NCBI GenBank assembly: GCA_002343455.1
Contig: DDSR01000266.1
Coordinates: forward strand, 9,626 to 35,898
Direction of reading: 5' to 3'
Length of the DNA stretch: 26,273 nucleotides
DNA from: Deltaproteobacteria bacterium UBA2385
Lineage (GTDB): Bacteria > Myxococcota_A > UBA796 > UBA2385
Shown here: positions 1 through 7,072 of the stretch, one piece after another
Numbering within the stretch: the stretch's first letter is position 1
Layout of the letters: every line of letters starts with the position of its first letter
Translations under genes and position numbers: made by a program
Notes under the pieces: model-generated
What the model was told of the DNA's origin: nothing
The model's input: only the letters and a program-made list of their open reading frames with translations
Databases searched by the model: none

Positions 1-12
1 CGCCGGGCCCGA

Positions 13-321
13 CTAACTTCGCGTGCCGCGCCTCGCCCGGACCCCGGCCAGCCAGGTCGCGACCTTGTCCGCGGGGTATGCGCCCGCGCTCTGCCAGTTG
101 CAGCGCGGGCAGAGCGGGCCGGAGTCCTGGAAGCGGCCTTGGACCTGGGCCAGGCGCCAGGCCTCGACGCGCTCTCCCTGCCAGATGGCGGCGAGGTCCT
201 GTTCGCGCAGGTTGCCGAGGCGGTTCTCCATGTGCTCGTCCAGGCAACAGGTGGTCACGTCGCCGTCCACGTGGACCATCGGCGTGTTCCAGAGTCCGGC
301 GCAGGGCGGTCGAGCGGCCAT
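13..321 (-). CDS. Stand-alone SPASM-type cysteine protein
   Basis: This 102-residue protein looks like an isolated SPASM domain, the auxiliary iron-sulfur cluster domain normally found at the C terminus of radical SAM enzymes. Visible family features are Cys7 followed by a W-N-T-P stretch, the V-D-G-D-V turn before the pair Cys25-Cys26, a G-N-L-R-E segment followed by L-A-A-I-W, and a terminal C-P-R-C pair (Cys71, Cys74). No radical SAM core (CxxxCxxC) precedes it: the upstream DNA encodes Bpt, whose stop lies 8 bases before this ATG. That spacing, with only a weak ribosome site, suggests translational coupling. It could bind a cluster and act with a radical SAM core encoded elsewhere, or be a remnant of a larger enzyme. 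The domain call is fairly firm; the function is unknown. Confidence 0.7.
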   Translation of the reverse strand: MAARPPCAGLWNTPMVHVDGDVTTCCLDEHMENRLGNLREQDLAAIWQGERVEAWRLAQVQGRFQDSGPLCPRCNWQSAGAYPADKVATWLAGVRARRGTRS

Positions 322-329
322 GGCGGGCG

Positions 330-1094
330 CTAACCCAGGTCTGGCGAGGGAGGAGGCTCAGCGAAGGTCGTCCAGAGGCCGCCCACGAGCCGTTGGTGCG
401 GGAAGTAGCTGGCCTTGTAGACGAGGTGGCGACAGGCCTGGACGTAGAGGCCCAGGTAGTGGTACCGGCCGCCCCGGCGGCGGAGCCACTCGATCTCGAA
501 GAGGGTGGAGAGCGTCCCCAGCGAGCGCCGGCTCTCGTCCGGGTCGAAGTAGAAATAGACGCTGGAGCTGTCTCGCGCCCCCAGGTCGACGATGCCCACG
601 CCGACCAGCCGGTCGCCCTGCAGGTAGCGCATCTCGACCGTCTCGACGCAGCTCCGGACGAACCAGCCCTCGTAGCCGGCCTGGGTGGTGTCCTGCTCGC
701 GGCGGGCCAGGCCCCGCTCCCGCTTGTGGCGGTTGAAGAGCGCGAGCCGATCGGCCGAGAACACGGCGGGGCCCACCTCTACCCGGAGGTCTTCGTTCCG
801 CCGCAGGATCCGCCGCTGCGAGCGCGAAGGCGCGAAGGTGTCCACAGGGATGCGCAGGGGCTCGCAGGCGCTGCAGGTCGGGCAGGCCGTCCGGTACAGC
901 ATCCGACCGACCCGTCGGTCCCCCAGGTCGAGCAGCTCGTCGAAGCGGGTCCCGCCCAGGGAGCGGAGCTGCAGGCGCAGGGGAGTCCGCGCGACCTGGT
1001 CCGGCAGGTAGGGGCAGGGCTCGTTGCCATCGAAGACGGTCCGCTCGCCATCCGGCGAGTCCACGGGAATCAGGACGGGGATACGACCGGGCAC
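330..1094 (-). CDS. bpt: Aspartate/glutamate leucyltransferase (Bpt/Ate1 family)
   Basis: Aminoacyl-tRNA-protein transferase of the bacterial N-end rule. Family members transfer leucine (or arginine) from tRNA to N-terminal Asp or Glu, marking proteins for ClpS/ClpAP. Signatures include the N-terminal P-C-P-Y-L-P motif (Cys27), the cysteine cluster C71-P-T-C74-S-A-C77, F-N-R-H-K-R, a region ending in V-Y-F-Y-F-D-P, and the YLGLYVQ-type segment before the C terminus. I chose a GTG start at 1094, with a GAGG about 9 bases upstream, giving 254 residues and a normal-length lead before P-C-P-Y-L-P. An ATG at 1187 would add 31 residues but would overlap the start codon of the divergent hydratase. 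The stop is TAG at 330-332, directly before the SPASM gene, so the two probably share a transcript. Leucine versus arginine preference cannot be read from sequence. Confidence 0.88.
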   Translation of the reverse strand: MPGRIPVLIPVDSPDGERTVFDGNEPCPYLPDQVARTPLRLQLRSLGGTRFDELLDLGDRRVGRMLYRTACPTCSACEPLRIPVDTFAPSRSQRRILRRNEDLRVEVGPAVFSADRLALFNRHKRERGLARREQDTTQAGYEGWFVRSCVETVEMRYLQGDRLVGVGIVDLGARDSSSVYFYFDPDESRRSLGTLSTLFEIEWLRRRGGRYHYLGLYVQACRHLVYKASYFPHQRLVGGLWTTFAEPPPSPDLG

Positions 1095-1185
1095 CGCGGG
1101 CAACCTCGTGGCAGGATGGGCGAACAACTCGCCGACTCCCCCCAGGGTAGCGGCTGCCGGGCAAGCCGCCAAGGGAGACCCCGCC

Positions 1186-1884
1186 ATGAGCGTTCACCAC
1201 GAGATCGAGTCCGGCCTGGGCATCCTCCGCCTGGACTCGCCCCGCCGCGCGAACGCCTACGACGCGGCCGACCTGCAGGCCTTCGAGGCCGGGCTGGAGG
1301 CCCTGTTGTCCGGCGGCGCAAGGGTGATCGTGGTCGAGAGCAGCGGCGAGGGCGCCTTCTGCGGCGGCGCCGATCTGAAGGGCATGGCCTCGCCCGATCC
1401 GCTCGGCCCGCTGGACCTCGCCAGCCAGCGGGCCTTCGAGCGCCTCGCCCGTGCGCCCGCGGTCAGCATCGCCGCCGTGCAGGGGCCCGCGGTCGCCGGA
1501 GGCTGCGAGCTGGCCCTGGCCTGCGATCTGAGGGTGGTCAGCCCCCGGGCCCGCTTCGCCCTGCCCGAGACCGCGCTGGGGCTGATCCCCGCGGCCGGGG
1601 GGATCTCGCGGCTCGGCGCCCTGCTCGGCACCTCCATCGCGCGGCAGGTGATCCTGGCCGGCCGGGAGATCGGCGCCGAGCAGGCCGTGGCCTGGGGCCT
1701 GGCGATCGAGCTGCACGACGATCCCCGAAGGCAGGCCCGACAGCTCGCCCGCTCGATCCAGGCCCGCGACCCGCTGGCGCTCCGGCTGGCCAAGGAGCTC
1801 ATCGCCGGCCCCGGCTTGCAGGCCTCCCTGCTGGCCGAGCGCCTGGCCGAGTCGGTGCTCTACGGTCAACGCGGCCGCGGCTGA
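1186..1884 (+). CDS. Enoyl-CoA hydratase/isomerase family protein
   Basis: Crotonase-fold protein of 232 residues, probably a cytoplasmic enoyl-CoA hydratase. The two oxyanion-hole segments are visible (F-C-G-G-A-D-L-K at about 59-65, and G-P-A-V-A-G-G-C at about 100-107). Both glutamates used by classical hydratases are present: Glu108 in G-C-E-L-A-L and Glu128 in L-P-E-T-A-L-G. This supports real hydratase chemistry, but the acyl substrate is unknown. The ATG at 1186 is preceded by AAGGGAG at 1171-1177. It is slightly shorter than a typical 255-260 residue crotonase, mainly at the C terminus. It is divergent from bpt and convergent with the HD-domain gene (stop to stop only 5 bases), so it looks monocistronic. 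A role in fatty-acid or amino-acid catabolism is inference. Confidence 0.88.
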   Translation: MSVHHEIESGLGILRLDSPRRANAYDAADLQAFEAGLEALLSGGARVIVVESSGEGAFCGGADLKGMASPDPLGPLDLASQRAFERLARAPAVSIAAVQGPAVAGGCELALACDLRVVSPRARFALPETALGLIPAAGGISRLGALLGTSIARQVILAGREIGAEQAVAWGLAIELHDDPRRQARQLARSIQARDPLALRLAKELIAGPGLQASLLAERLAESVLYGQRGRG

Positions 1885-1889
1885 GCCGA

Positions 1890-3311
1890 TCAGCGCGCCC
1901 GGGCCTCGCCGAGGATCGCCGGACCCTGGGCGAGATCCAGGATCGGGTGGTTCTTCGTGATCCGCAGCCCCGCGGCGTCCTGCTCCAGTCGGGCCAGCGG
2001 CCTGGCCCAGGTCTCGGGGGAGCGCGCCGTGCTGATGCTGCGCGCGATCGAGCCGTCCTCCAGCCGCAGCAGCGAGCCGGGCGGGAAGCGCCCCATGGTA
2101 TTGACCATCACCTGGAGCAGGGTGGGGTCGTAGCGGGTCCCCGCGCCCGGCACCATCCGCCCCAGCGCCGCCGCCGGGCTAAGGCCGCCACCCGCCCGGC
2201 GGACGAGGTTGTCGTAGTCCTCACCGATGCGCAGGATGCGCGCGAAGAGCGAGGGACGACCGCAAGGATCGTCGAAGTCCCGGTGGTGCTCCAGCGCGGC
2301 CAGGGCGCGGCGGATCTTGGCCTCGTGGAAGCCCCGCTGGCGGAGGATCAGCCGAGCGCCAGCGGCGCCGTGCCGTTCGAAGGGAGGCGCGTAGCCCGCC
2401 GCGCCCGGATCGCCGCCCGAAGCGGGCCGCGCCCCCTCCCGCGCCGCGTAGCCGATGTCGTGGAGCATGGCCGCGAGGCCGAGGTCCTGGATGGCCTCCT
2501 CCGAGAGGCCGCAGGCGGCGGCGAGGAAGATGGCGTACCGGCAGACCCGCAGGGTGTGCCCGCCGAAGCCGCTGGCCCCTCTCGGATCCTCCCAGAGCCC
2601 GTCCAGGCCCGGGCCCATGTGCAGGATCTCGGTCACCGCCCGCCTGAGGGGGAGCGGGTTGGGGACCCGCTCGCCGACCATCGAGTCCCAGGTCTCGTCC
2701 ACCACCGAGGTCGCCCGCCGCGCGACGACGCGGGCGTCCTGCTCGACCTGGGCCTCCGCCTCGTCCCCGCTGACCCGGAAGCGGAAGGTGCCGTGCACCT
2801 CGATGGAGGCGGCGCCGCGCGAGGCCAGCAGCGCCTCCAGGTCCTGGCGGGTCGGGACCCCGATGGGCGGCGGCGCGAAGGCCCGGGTGAGGAGCCGAAG
2901 CTGCTCCACCGGAGGCACGGCGTGGAAGCTGAAGCCGCCGACCCCCAGCCGGCGGAGCTCGGCGCCCAGCTCGCCCCCGCCCTCGCCCCGGTCCTGGAAG
3001 CGGATGCGCACGTCGTTGACGTAGACCTGGTCCTCCACCGCGATGCAGTGCACCACGCCCAGGAGCTCGAAGAGGCGGGCGATGGCCTCGTGGAGCTCGA
3101 CCAGGGGCTTCTCGAAGGCCTCGTTGTCGACCGCGTGGACCCGGGTCATGCGCAGCAGGCCGAAGAGCAGCCGGGCGAGCTGCTGGCCGTGGTCCCGCAC
3201 CTGGGCCGAGAGCTCCCGATCCTCGCCGGCGCGCGCCCGCTCCAAGGCCTTGCCCAGCGAGGCCTGGGCCTGGTCGAGCAGCTCGCGCTTCTGGGTGGCG
3301 CTGTCAGGCAT
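1890..3311 (-). CDS. HD-domain phosphohydrolase-like protein (HD-GYP-related, no GYP)
   Basis: A 473-residue cytoplasmic protein. Residues about 245-375 form an HD domain arranged as in HD-GYP phosphodiesterases: His252, the pair His284-Asp285 in M-L-H-D-I-G-Y, His314, the pair His342-His343 and a later D-Y-D-N (365-368). These would serve as metal ligands. The HD-GYP hallmark is missing: the segment after His343 reads R-D-F-D-D-P-C-G-R-P and the lysine of HDxGK is tyrosine. Activity on cyclic di-GMP is therefore doubtful, and it may be a divergent phosphohydrolase or a signalling scaffold. Residues about 1-180 resemble the N-terminal part of the upstream neighbour. The ATG at 3311 has GGGAG about 7 bases upstream and overlaps the neighbour's stop by 8 bases, so the two are translationally coupled. 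Confidence 0.8.
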   Translation of the reverse strand: MPDSATQKRELLDQAQASLGKALERARAGEDRELSAQVRDHGQQLARLLFGLLRMTRVHAVDNEAFEKPLVELHEAIARLFELLGVVHCIAVEDQVYVNDVRIRFQDRGEGGGELGAELRRLGVGGFSFHAVPPVEQLRLLTRAFAPPPIGVPTRQDLEALLASRGAASIEVHGTFRFRVSGDEAEAQVEQDARVVARRATSVVDETWDSMVGERVPNPLPLRRAVTEILHMGPGLDGLWEDPRGASGFGGHTLRVCRYAIFLAAACGLSEEAIQDLGLAAMLHDIGYAAREGARPASGGDPGAAGYAPPFERHGAAGARLILRQRGFHEAKIRRALAALEHHRDFDDPCGRPSLFARILRIGEDYDNLVRRAGGGLSPAAALGRMVPGAGTRYDPTLLQVMVNTMGRFPPGSLLRLEDGSIARSISTARSPETWARPLARLEQDAAGLRITKNHPILDLAQGPAILGEARAR

Positions 3312-5148
3312 GGGGCAGCTCCCGGCGGCGACGGGCCAAGGTGCGGGAGCAGTGCTGGGCGAGCTCCTCGCCGGCGCGCTCGCCCAGCCAGCGGATCACC
3401 GCCTCGACCTCCTCGCCGGGCAGGCTGGCCAGGCCGCTCACCGCCGCCCACTGGAGCCAACGGTTGCCGACGGGGGCGGCGAAGACGCGCTTCCACCAGC
3501 TCGCCGGCCGGATCCACTCCTCGAGCTGTCGGCGAGCCTGGGTCGGGGAGAGCCGGGCGAGGGTCTGGCCGAAGGCCGCGGCCTCCTCGCCGCCCATGGC
3601 GCCGTGGCTGCGGCGGACGAGGACCTCGGCCAGCGGCTCGAAGAGCTGCTCCTGCGGCCACTCGGAGAGCATGGCGAGGCCGCGCAGCCGCACCTCGGCC
3701 AGCGGAGACTCGACCAGCCGCACGAGCAGCTCGCCGACGCCCGGGTGCAAGGGGTGGTCGCCGAGCACGCGCAGGGCTTCGAGGGCCAGCTCGATCTCGC
3801 CGCGCAGGACCGCCCGCTCGACCGCCTCCAGGGCGCGCTCGGGAAGGGCGTTGGCCAGGGCGCGCAGCAGGTCGGCGGCGACCTCGGGGGGGTCGCTCTC
3901 CAGGCGCGCCATCACCGCCGTGGGGTTCGCGACCGCGAGGTGCTCGATCAGCTGCCGGGCGACGCGGCGGGCGGCGGGCGCGCGCTCCTGGGAGAGGACC
4001 TCCAGCGCGCTGCCGAGGTGGTCCCCGGGGAGGCGATCGACCAGCCAGACGAGCTCATCGGGGATGACGGTCGCCGTCGCAGGGATCGAGTGCAGGATGC
4101 GCCGGAGGGCCCGCCCGTCGATGAAGCCCACCAGCACGTCCTGCACCTGCCGCTGGCCGCTGGCGCGTAGCGCCGTCATCGCCTCGAGCAGCTCGATCAG
4201 CCCGCCGAGCTGGCCCTCGGAGAGCAGGAAGTCGCGGATCTCCTCGACCACCGGCTTGACCTCGGGCCAGGTGGTCGGGTCCGAGGGGTCCGCCACCAGG
4301 GCCACCAGCTCGCGGGCGAGGCGGAGGCAGTGCTCGGGCAGGGAGCGGCTGGTCGCCTCGTGGCGCAGCGCCTCCAGCTCGGCAGCCGGGACCTCCGCGG
4401 GGATCAGCCGCCCCTCGTCCAGCAGCGGGGGGATGGGCAGGTCGAAGTCGTAGGGCGCATCGATGTGCGAGCCCGCGGCGCCGACCTGCCGCGCGGCCCG
4501 CGGGTCGGTGGCCTGCGGGTCGGCGGCCTGCGGGTCGGTGGCCTCGCCCTCCTGACCCGCGAAGCTCCCGGCGCCCGCCTCGACCTCGTCGGGCTCGTCC
4601 TCGGGGGTGAAGCCCTCGACCGCGACGATCTCGATCTGCTTGAAGCCCGCCTTCCACAGCAGGGTCACGATGTCCTCCTCCTGCTGGCGGACCCCTGTGA
4701 AGCGCACCGAGAGGATCTGCAGGAGACGGAGCAGCTCGTCCCAGCTGACCTCCGGGCCGATGTCCAGGCGCCGGACGCCGTCGCGGAACATCCGGAAGGC
4801 CAGGGAGCGGTCCCGGTCGCGCTCCAGGTAGACCACGTCTCCCTGCCAGAGGATCTCGAAGGGCCGGATCGCCAGCGACAGGCCCTGGTCTCCCTTTCGA
4901 GCCGCCGCCACCGCGCCCAGCATCTCGGTCCGATACTGGTCGAGGAAAGCCCGGATGGCCTCGTTTCCGGTGTCGTAGAGCAGGAAGCTGCGGGCGGCCC
5001 GGGCGAGGGCGCGCAGCCCGGCGTTGACGCTGCGGGCGGCCTCGGTCGAGCCGACCGCGTGCTCGTCCGGCTCGGCGCCCATGACCGGGTTGGCCCCGGC
5101 GCCCGGGGACGCGCCGTCAGCGTGCGGGAGCGGGCCGCGCTCACTCAT
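3304..5148 (-). CDS. HEAT-repeat-like protein of unknown function
   Basis: A 614-residue soluble protein with no signal peptide or membrane segment. Residues about 35-175 carry a module with D-T-G-N-E-A, G-D-V-V-Y-L and G-V-R-R-L-D-I segments that resembles the start of the downstream HD-domain protein. A low-complexity acidic linker (about 175-235) includes a threefold D-P-Q-A type repeat. From about residue 240 onward the chain is amphipathic helices rich in Leu, Ala, Glu and Arg, consistent with HEAT/Armadillo-type repeats for protein contacts. No catalytic motif is recognised. The ATG at 5148 has no ribosome binding site, but a -10-like TACGAT lies 5 bases upstream, which could mean a leaderless mRNA. 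The overlap with the next gene implies the two proteins work together. Confidence 0.7.
   Translation of the reverse strand: MSERGPLPHADGASPGAGANPVMGAEPDEHAVGSTEAARSVNAGLRALARAARSFLLYDTGNEAIRAFLDQYRTEMLGAVAAARKGDQGLSLAIRPFEILWQGDVVYLERDRDRSLAFRMFRDGVRRLDIGPEVSWDELLRLLQILSVRFTGVRQQEEDIVTLLWKAGFKQIEIVAVEGFTPEDEPDEVEAGAGSFAGQEGEATDPQAADPQATDPRAARQVGAAGSHIDAPYDFDLPIPPLLDEGRLIPAEVPAAELEALRHEATSRSLPEHCLRLARELVALVADPSDPTTWPEVKPVVEEIRDFLLSEGQLGGLIELLEAMTALRASGQRQVQDVLVGFIDGRALRRILHSIPATATVIPDELVWLVDRLPGDHLGSALEVLSQERAPAARRVARQLIEHLAVANPTAVMARLESDPPEVAADLLRALANALPERALEAVERAVLRGEIELALEALRVLGDHPLHPGVGELLVRLVESPLAEVRLRGLAMLSEWPQEQLFEPLAEVLVRRSHGAMGGEEAAAFGQTLARLSPTQARRQLEEWIRPASWWKRVFAAPVGNRWLQWAAVSGLASLPGEEVEAVIRWLGERAGEELAQHCSRTLARRRRELPHA
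4496..4540. repeat. Three tandem 15-bp units inside the HEAT-like gene
   Basis: Three consecutive 15-base units (4496-4510, 4511-4525, 4526-4540) differ from each other at only one or two bases. On the minus strand they encode a run of D-P-Q-A/D-P-R-A type pentapeptides in the linker between the N-terminal module and the helical repeats. Being a multiple of three, the array can change length without breaking the frame. Confidence 0.85.
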
Positions 5149-5153
5149 GGCTC

Positions 5154-5159
5154 ATCGTA
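5154..5159 (-). promoter_or_regulatory. Candidate -10 element (TACGAT) for the HEAT/HD operon
   Basis: Read on the minus strand, TACGAT ends 5 bases before the ATG at 5148, so transcription would begin at or next to the start codon. No Shine-Dalgarno sequence is present, which fits a leaderless message. The -35 side is poor: TTGGCG is only 15 bases upstream. Weakly supported. Confidence 0.25.
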
Positions 5160-5222
5160 GCACGCGCGATCCGGCGCCAATCGAAGTCCGATAGGGGTAG
5201 TCTCTCGCGATAAGGGAGGCAT

Positions 5223-6275
5223 GTGGAACGCGCTCGAATCCTCGCCGTCGGCACCAGCCACCCGCCCGACCGCTACAGCCAGCAGGACATCCTCGACCGC
5301 TTCCGGGTGGCGAACCCGCATGTCCGCGACCTGTTCGGCGCCAGCCACATCGACGGGCGCTACCTGGTCCTGCCCGAGGCCGACGAGCAGGGGCGCCCGA
5401 CCGAGACCCAGGCCCAGCTCCTGGCCAAGCACCGGCGCTGGTCCCTGCGCCTGGGCGCCGAGGCGATCGAGGCCTGCCTGGCCAAGGCAGGGCTGCAGGC
5501 GGCCGACATCGACTACCTCTGCTGCGTCAGCTCCACCGGCTTCATGCTGCCCGGGCTGACGGCGATGTACGTCAAGCACCTGGGCTTCCGGGTGGACTGC
5601 CACCGGGTCGACATCCTGGGGATGGGCTGCAACGCCGGGCTCAACGGCCTGAACCCGACGGTCAGCTGGGCCCAGGCCAACCCCGGCCGCAACGCCCTGA
5701 TGGTCTGCTGCGAGGTCAACAGCGCGCTGTACGTCTACGACGACACGGTCAACACCGGCGTCGTCAACAGCCTCTTCGGCGACGGCTGCGCGGCGGTGCT
5801 CGTTCGGGCGCACGAGCTCGACGAGCCGAGCTTCGCGCCACGCGTCCTGGGCTTTCAGAGCCACCTGATCCCCGAGGCCTGGGACGCGATGATGTACATC
5901 TGGGACGAGTCCCAGGGCAAGTTCAGCTTCCAGCTGGCCCGCGACGTCCCCTATGTGCTGGGCCTCAACGCCGACATCCCCGTCCGGGCCTTGCTGGGTC
6001 GCCACGGCCTGAAGGTCCGCGACATCGGGCACTGGCTGGTGCACAGCGGCGGCAAGAAGGTGATCGACGCGATCAAGTACACCGTCGGCATCACCGCCCA
6101 CGACGTCCGCCACACCACCGGCGTGCTGCGGGACATGGGCAACCTCGGCAGCGGCAGCTTCCTCTTCAGCTTCCAGCGCCTGCTCGACGAGCGGGTCGTC
6201 CGTCGCGGCGACTACGCCGTGATGATGACCATGGGCCCGGGCTCGACCGTCGAGACCGCCCTCTTGCGCTGGTGA
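5223..6275 (+). CDS. dpgA: DpgA-like type III polyketide synthase
   Basis: Thiolase-fold type III polyketide synthase of 350 residues, closest in motif style to DpgA, which condenses four malonyl-CoA into 3,5-dihydroxyphenylacetyl-CoA. The catalytic triad is visible: Cys136 in I-L-G-M-G-C-N-A-G-L, His274 in L-V-H-S-G-G-K-K and Asn307 in M-G-N-L-G-S-G-S. The G-P-G-S motif near the C terminus is present. I start at GTG 5223, preceded by AAGGGAGG at 5212-5219; an ATG two bases earlier opens a different frame without family similarity. It leads an operon with a crotonase and a GNAT protein, divergent from the HEAT/HD operon. DpgC and other glycopeptide genes are not present, so the final product need not be dihydroxyphenylglycine. 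The product type is inference. Confidence 0.85.
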   Translation: MERARILAVGTSHPPDRYSQQDILDRFRVANPHVRDLFGASHIDGRYLVLPEADEQGRPTETQAQLLAKHRRWSLRLGAEAIEACLAKAGLQAADIDYLCCVSSTGFMLPGLTAMYVKHLGFRVDCHRVDILGMGCNAGLNGLNPTVSWAQANPGRNALMVCCEVNSALYVYDDTVNTGVVNSLFGDGCAAVLVRAHELDEPSFAPRVLGFQSHLIPEAWDAMMYIWDESQGKFSFQLARDVPYVLGLNADIPVRALLGRHGLKVRDIGHWLVHSGGKKVIDAIKYTVGITAHDVRHTTGVLRDMGNLGSGSFLFSFQRLLDERVVRRGDYAVMMTMGPGSTVETALLRW

Positions 6276-6325
6276 GCGGCCCGCTCGCCGATCCGCCCCC
6301 CCCTCTCCCCCCTCCTGGAGGCCGC

Positions 6326-7072
6326 ATGCCCCTCGATCCCTCCCGCCTCAGCACCCTGGCCTACCGCGAGGACGGCGACATCGCGACGGTACGCCTGCTG
6401 CGTTCGAGTATCAACATGCGGCTGGTCCACGAGCTGACCGCGGTCTGCGATCACCTCGAGGACCACAGCTCGACCCGGGTGGTGGTGTTCCGCGGTGACC
6501 AGGGGCGCTTCTGCGAGGGCATCGACTTCGCCGACTTCCGTCCGGACGAGCCGATGGACATCCACGGCTTCAACAAGTGGGAGAAGCTCTGCCGGCGGGT
6601 CGAGCGCCTGGAGAAGGTCACCATCGGCATCCTGGAGGGCGCGGTGGTCGGCGGAGGCGTGCAGCTCGCCCTGGTCCTGGACGCCCGAATCCTCCACCCC
6701 CAGGCCACCTTGCAGCTCAACGAGGTCCACCTGGGCTTCCTGCCCGGGATGGCGACCTACCGGCTGGCCAAGATGATCGGCATGGGCCACGCGCGCCGGC
6801 TGGTGATGCGCTGCCCGGTCGTCGGGGCCGAGGAGGCCGTCCGGCTGGGCCTGGTCGACGAGGCCCGAGGGGACCTCGACGCGGCGCTGGCCGAGACGGT
6901 CGCGGCCTTCGGGCCGACCCATGTCGTCGCCGTCACCCTGGCCCGCCGCCTGCTGGACGAGAGCTTCGAGTTCGGCTTCGAGGACGCGCTGGGCCACTTC
7001 CTGGCCGCGCAGCACCGCGCGATCAGCCAGACGGCCTTCCTGCAGACCCTGCGCAAGGAAGGGGGACGGTGA
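6326..7072 (+). CDS. Crotonase of the DpgB/DpgD type
   Basis: Enoyl-CoA hydratase/isomerase-fold protein of 248 residues. Residues 62-70 (F-C-E-G-I-D-F-A-D) and 107-114 (V-V-G-G-G-V-Q-L) form the oxyanion-hole segments. Of the two glutamates of classical hydratases, the first is replaced by Gln113 and the second is kept as Glu133 in L-N-E-V-H-L-G-F. In dihydroxyphenylglycine pathways, crotonases DpgB and DpgD help the type III synthase dehydrate and aromatise its polyketide; the position 50 bases after the synthase argues for the same role here. ATG 6326 has GGAG at 6317-6320. An upstream in-frame extension would run through a proline-rich stretch and is unlikely. The gene ends in a GTGA overlap with the acetyltransferase. 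Whether it is nearer DpgB or DpgD needs alignment. Confidence 0.82.
   Translation: MPLDPSRLSTLAYREDGDIATVRLLRSSINMRLVHELTAVCDHLEDHSSTRVVVFRGDQGRFCEGIDFADFRPDEPMDIHGFNKWEKLCRRVERLEKVTIGILEGAVVGGGVQLALVLDARILHPQATLQLNEVHLGFLPGMATYRLAKMIGMGHARRLVMRCPVVGAEEAVRLGLVDEARGDLDAALAETVAAFGPTHVVAVTLARRLLDESFEFGFEDALGHFLAAQHRAISQTAFLQTLRKEGGR

Noticed and set aside
78..4067. A very long open frame on the plus strand (about 1,329 codons)
   Set aside because: It runs opposite bpt, the HD gene and part of the HEAT-like gene and across the hydratase. Its translation is Arg/Gly/Ala-rich with no domain; it is a product of high third-position GC.
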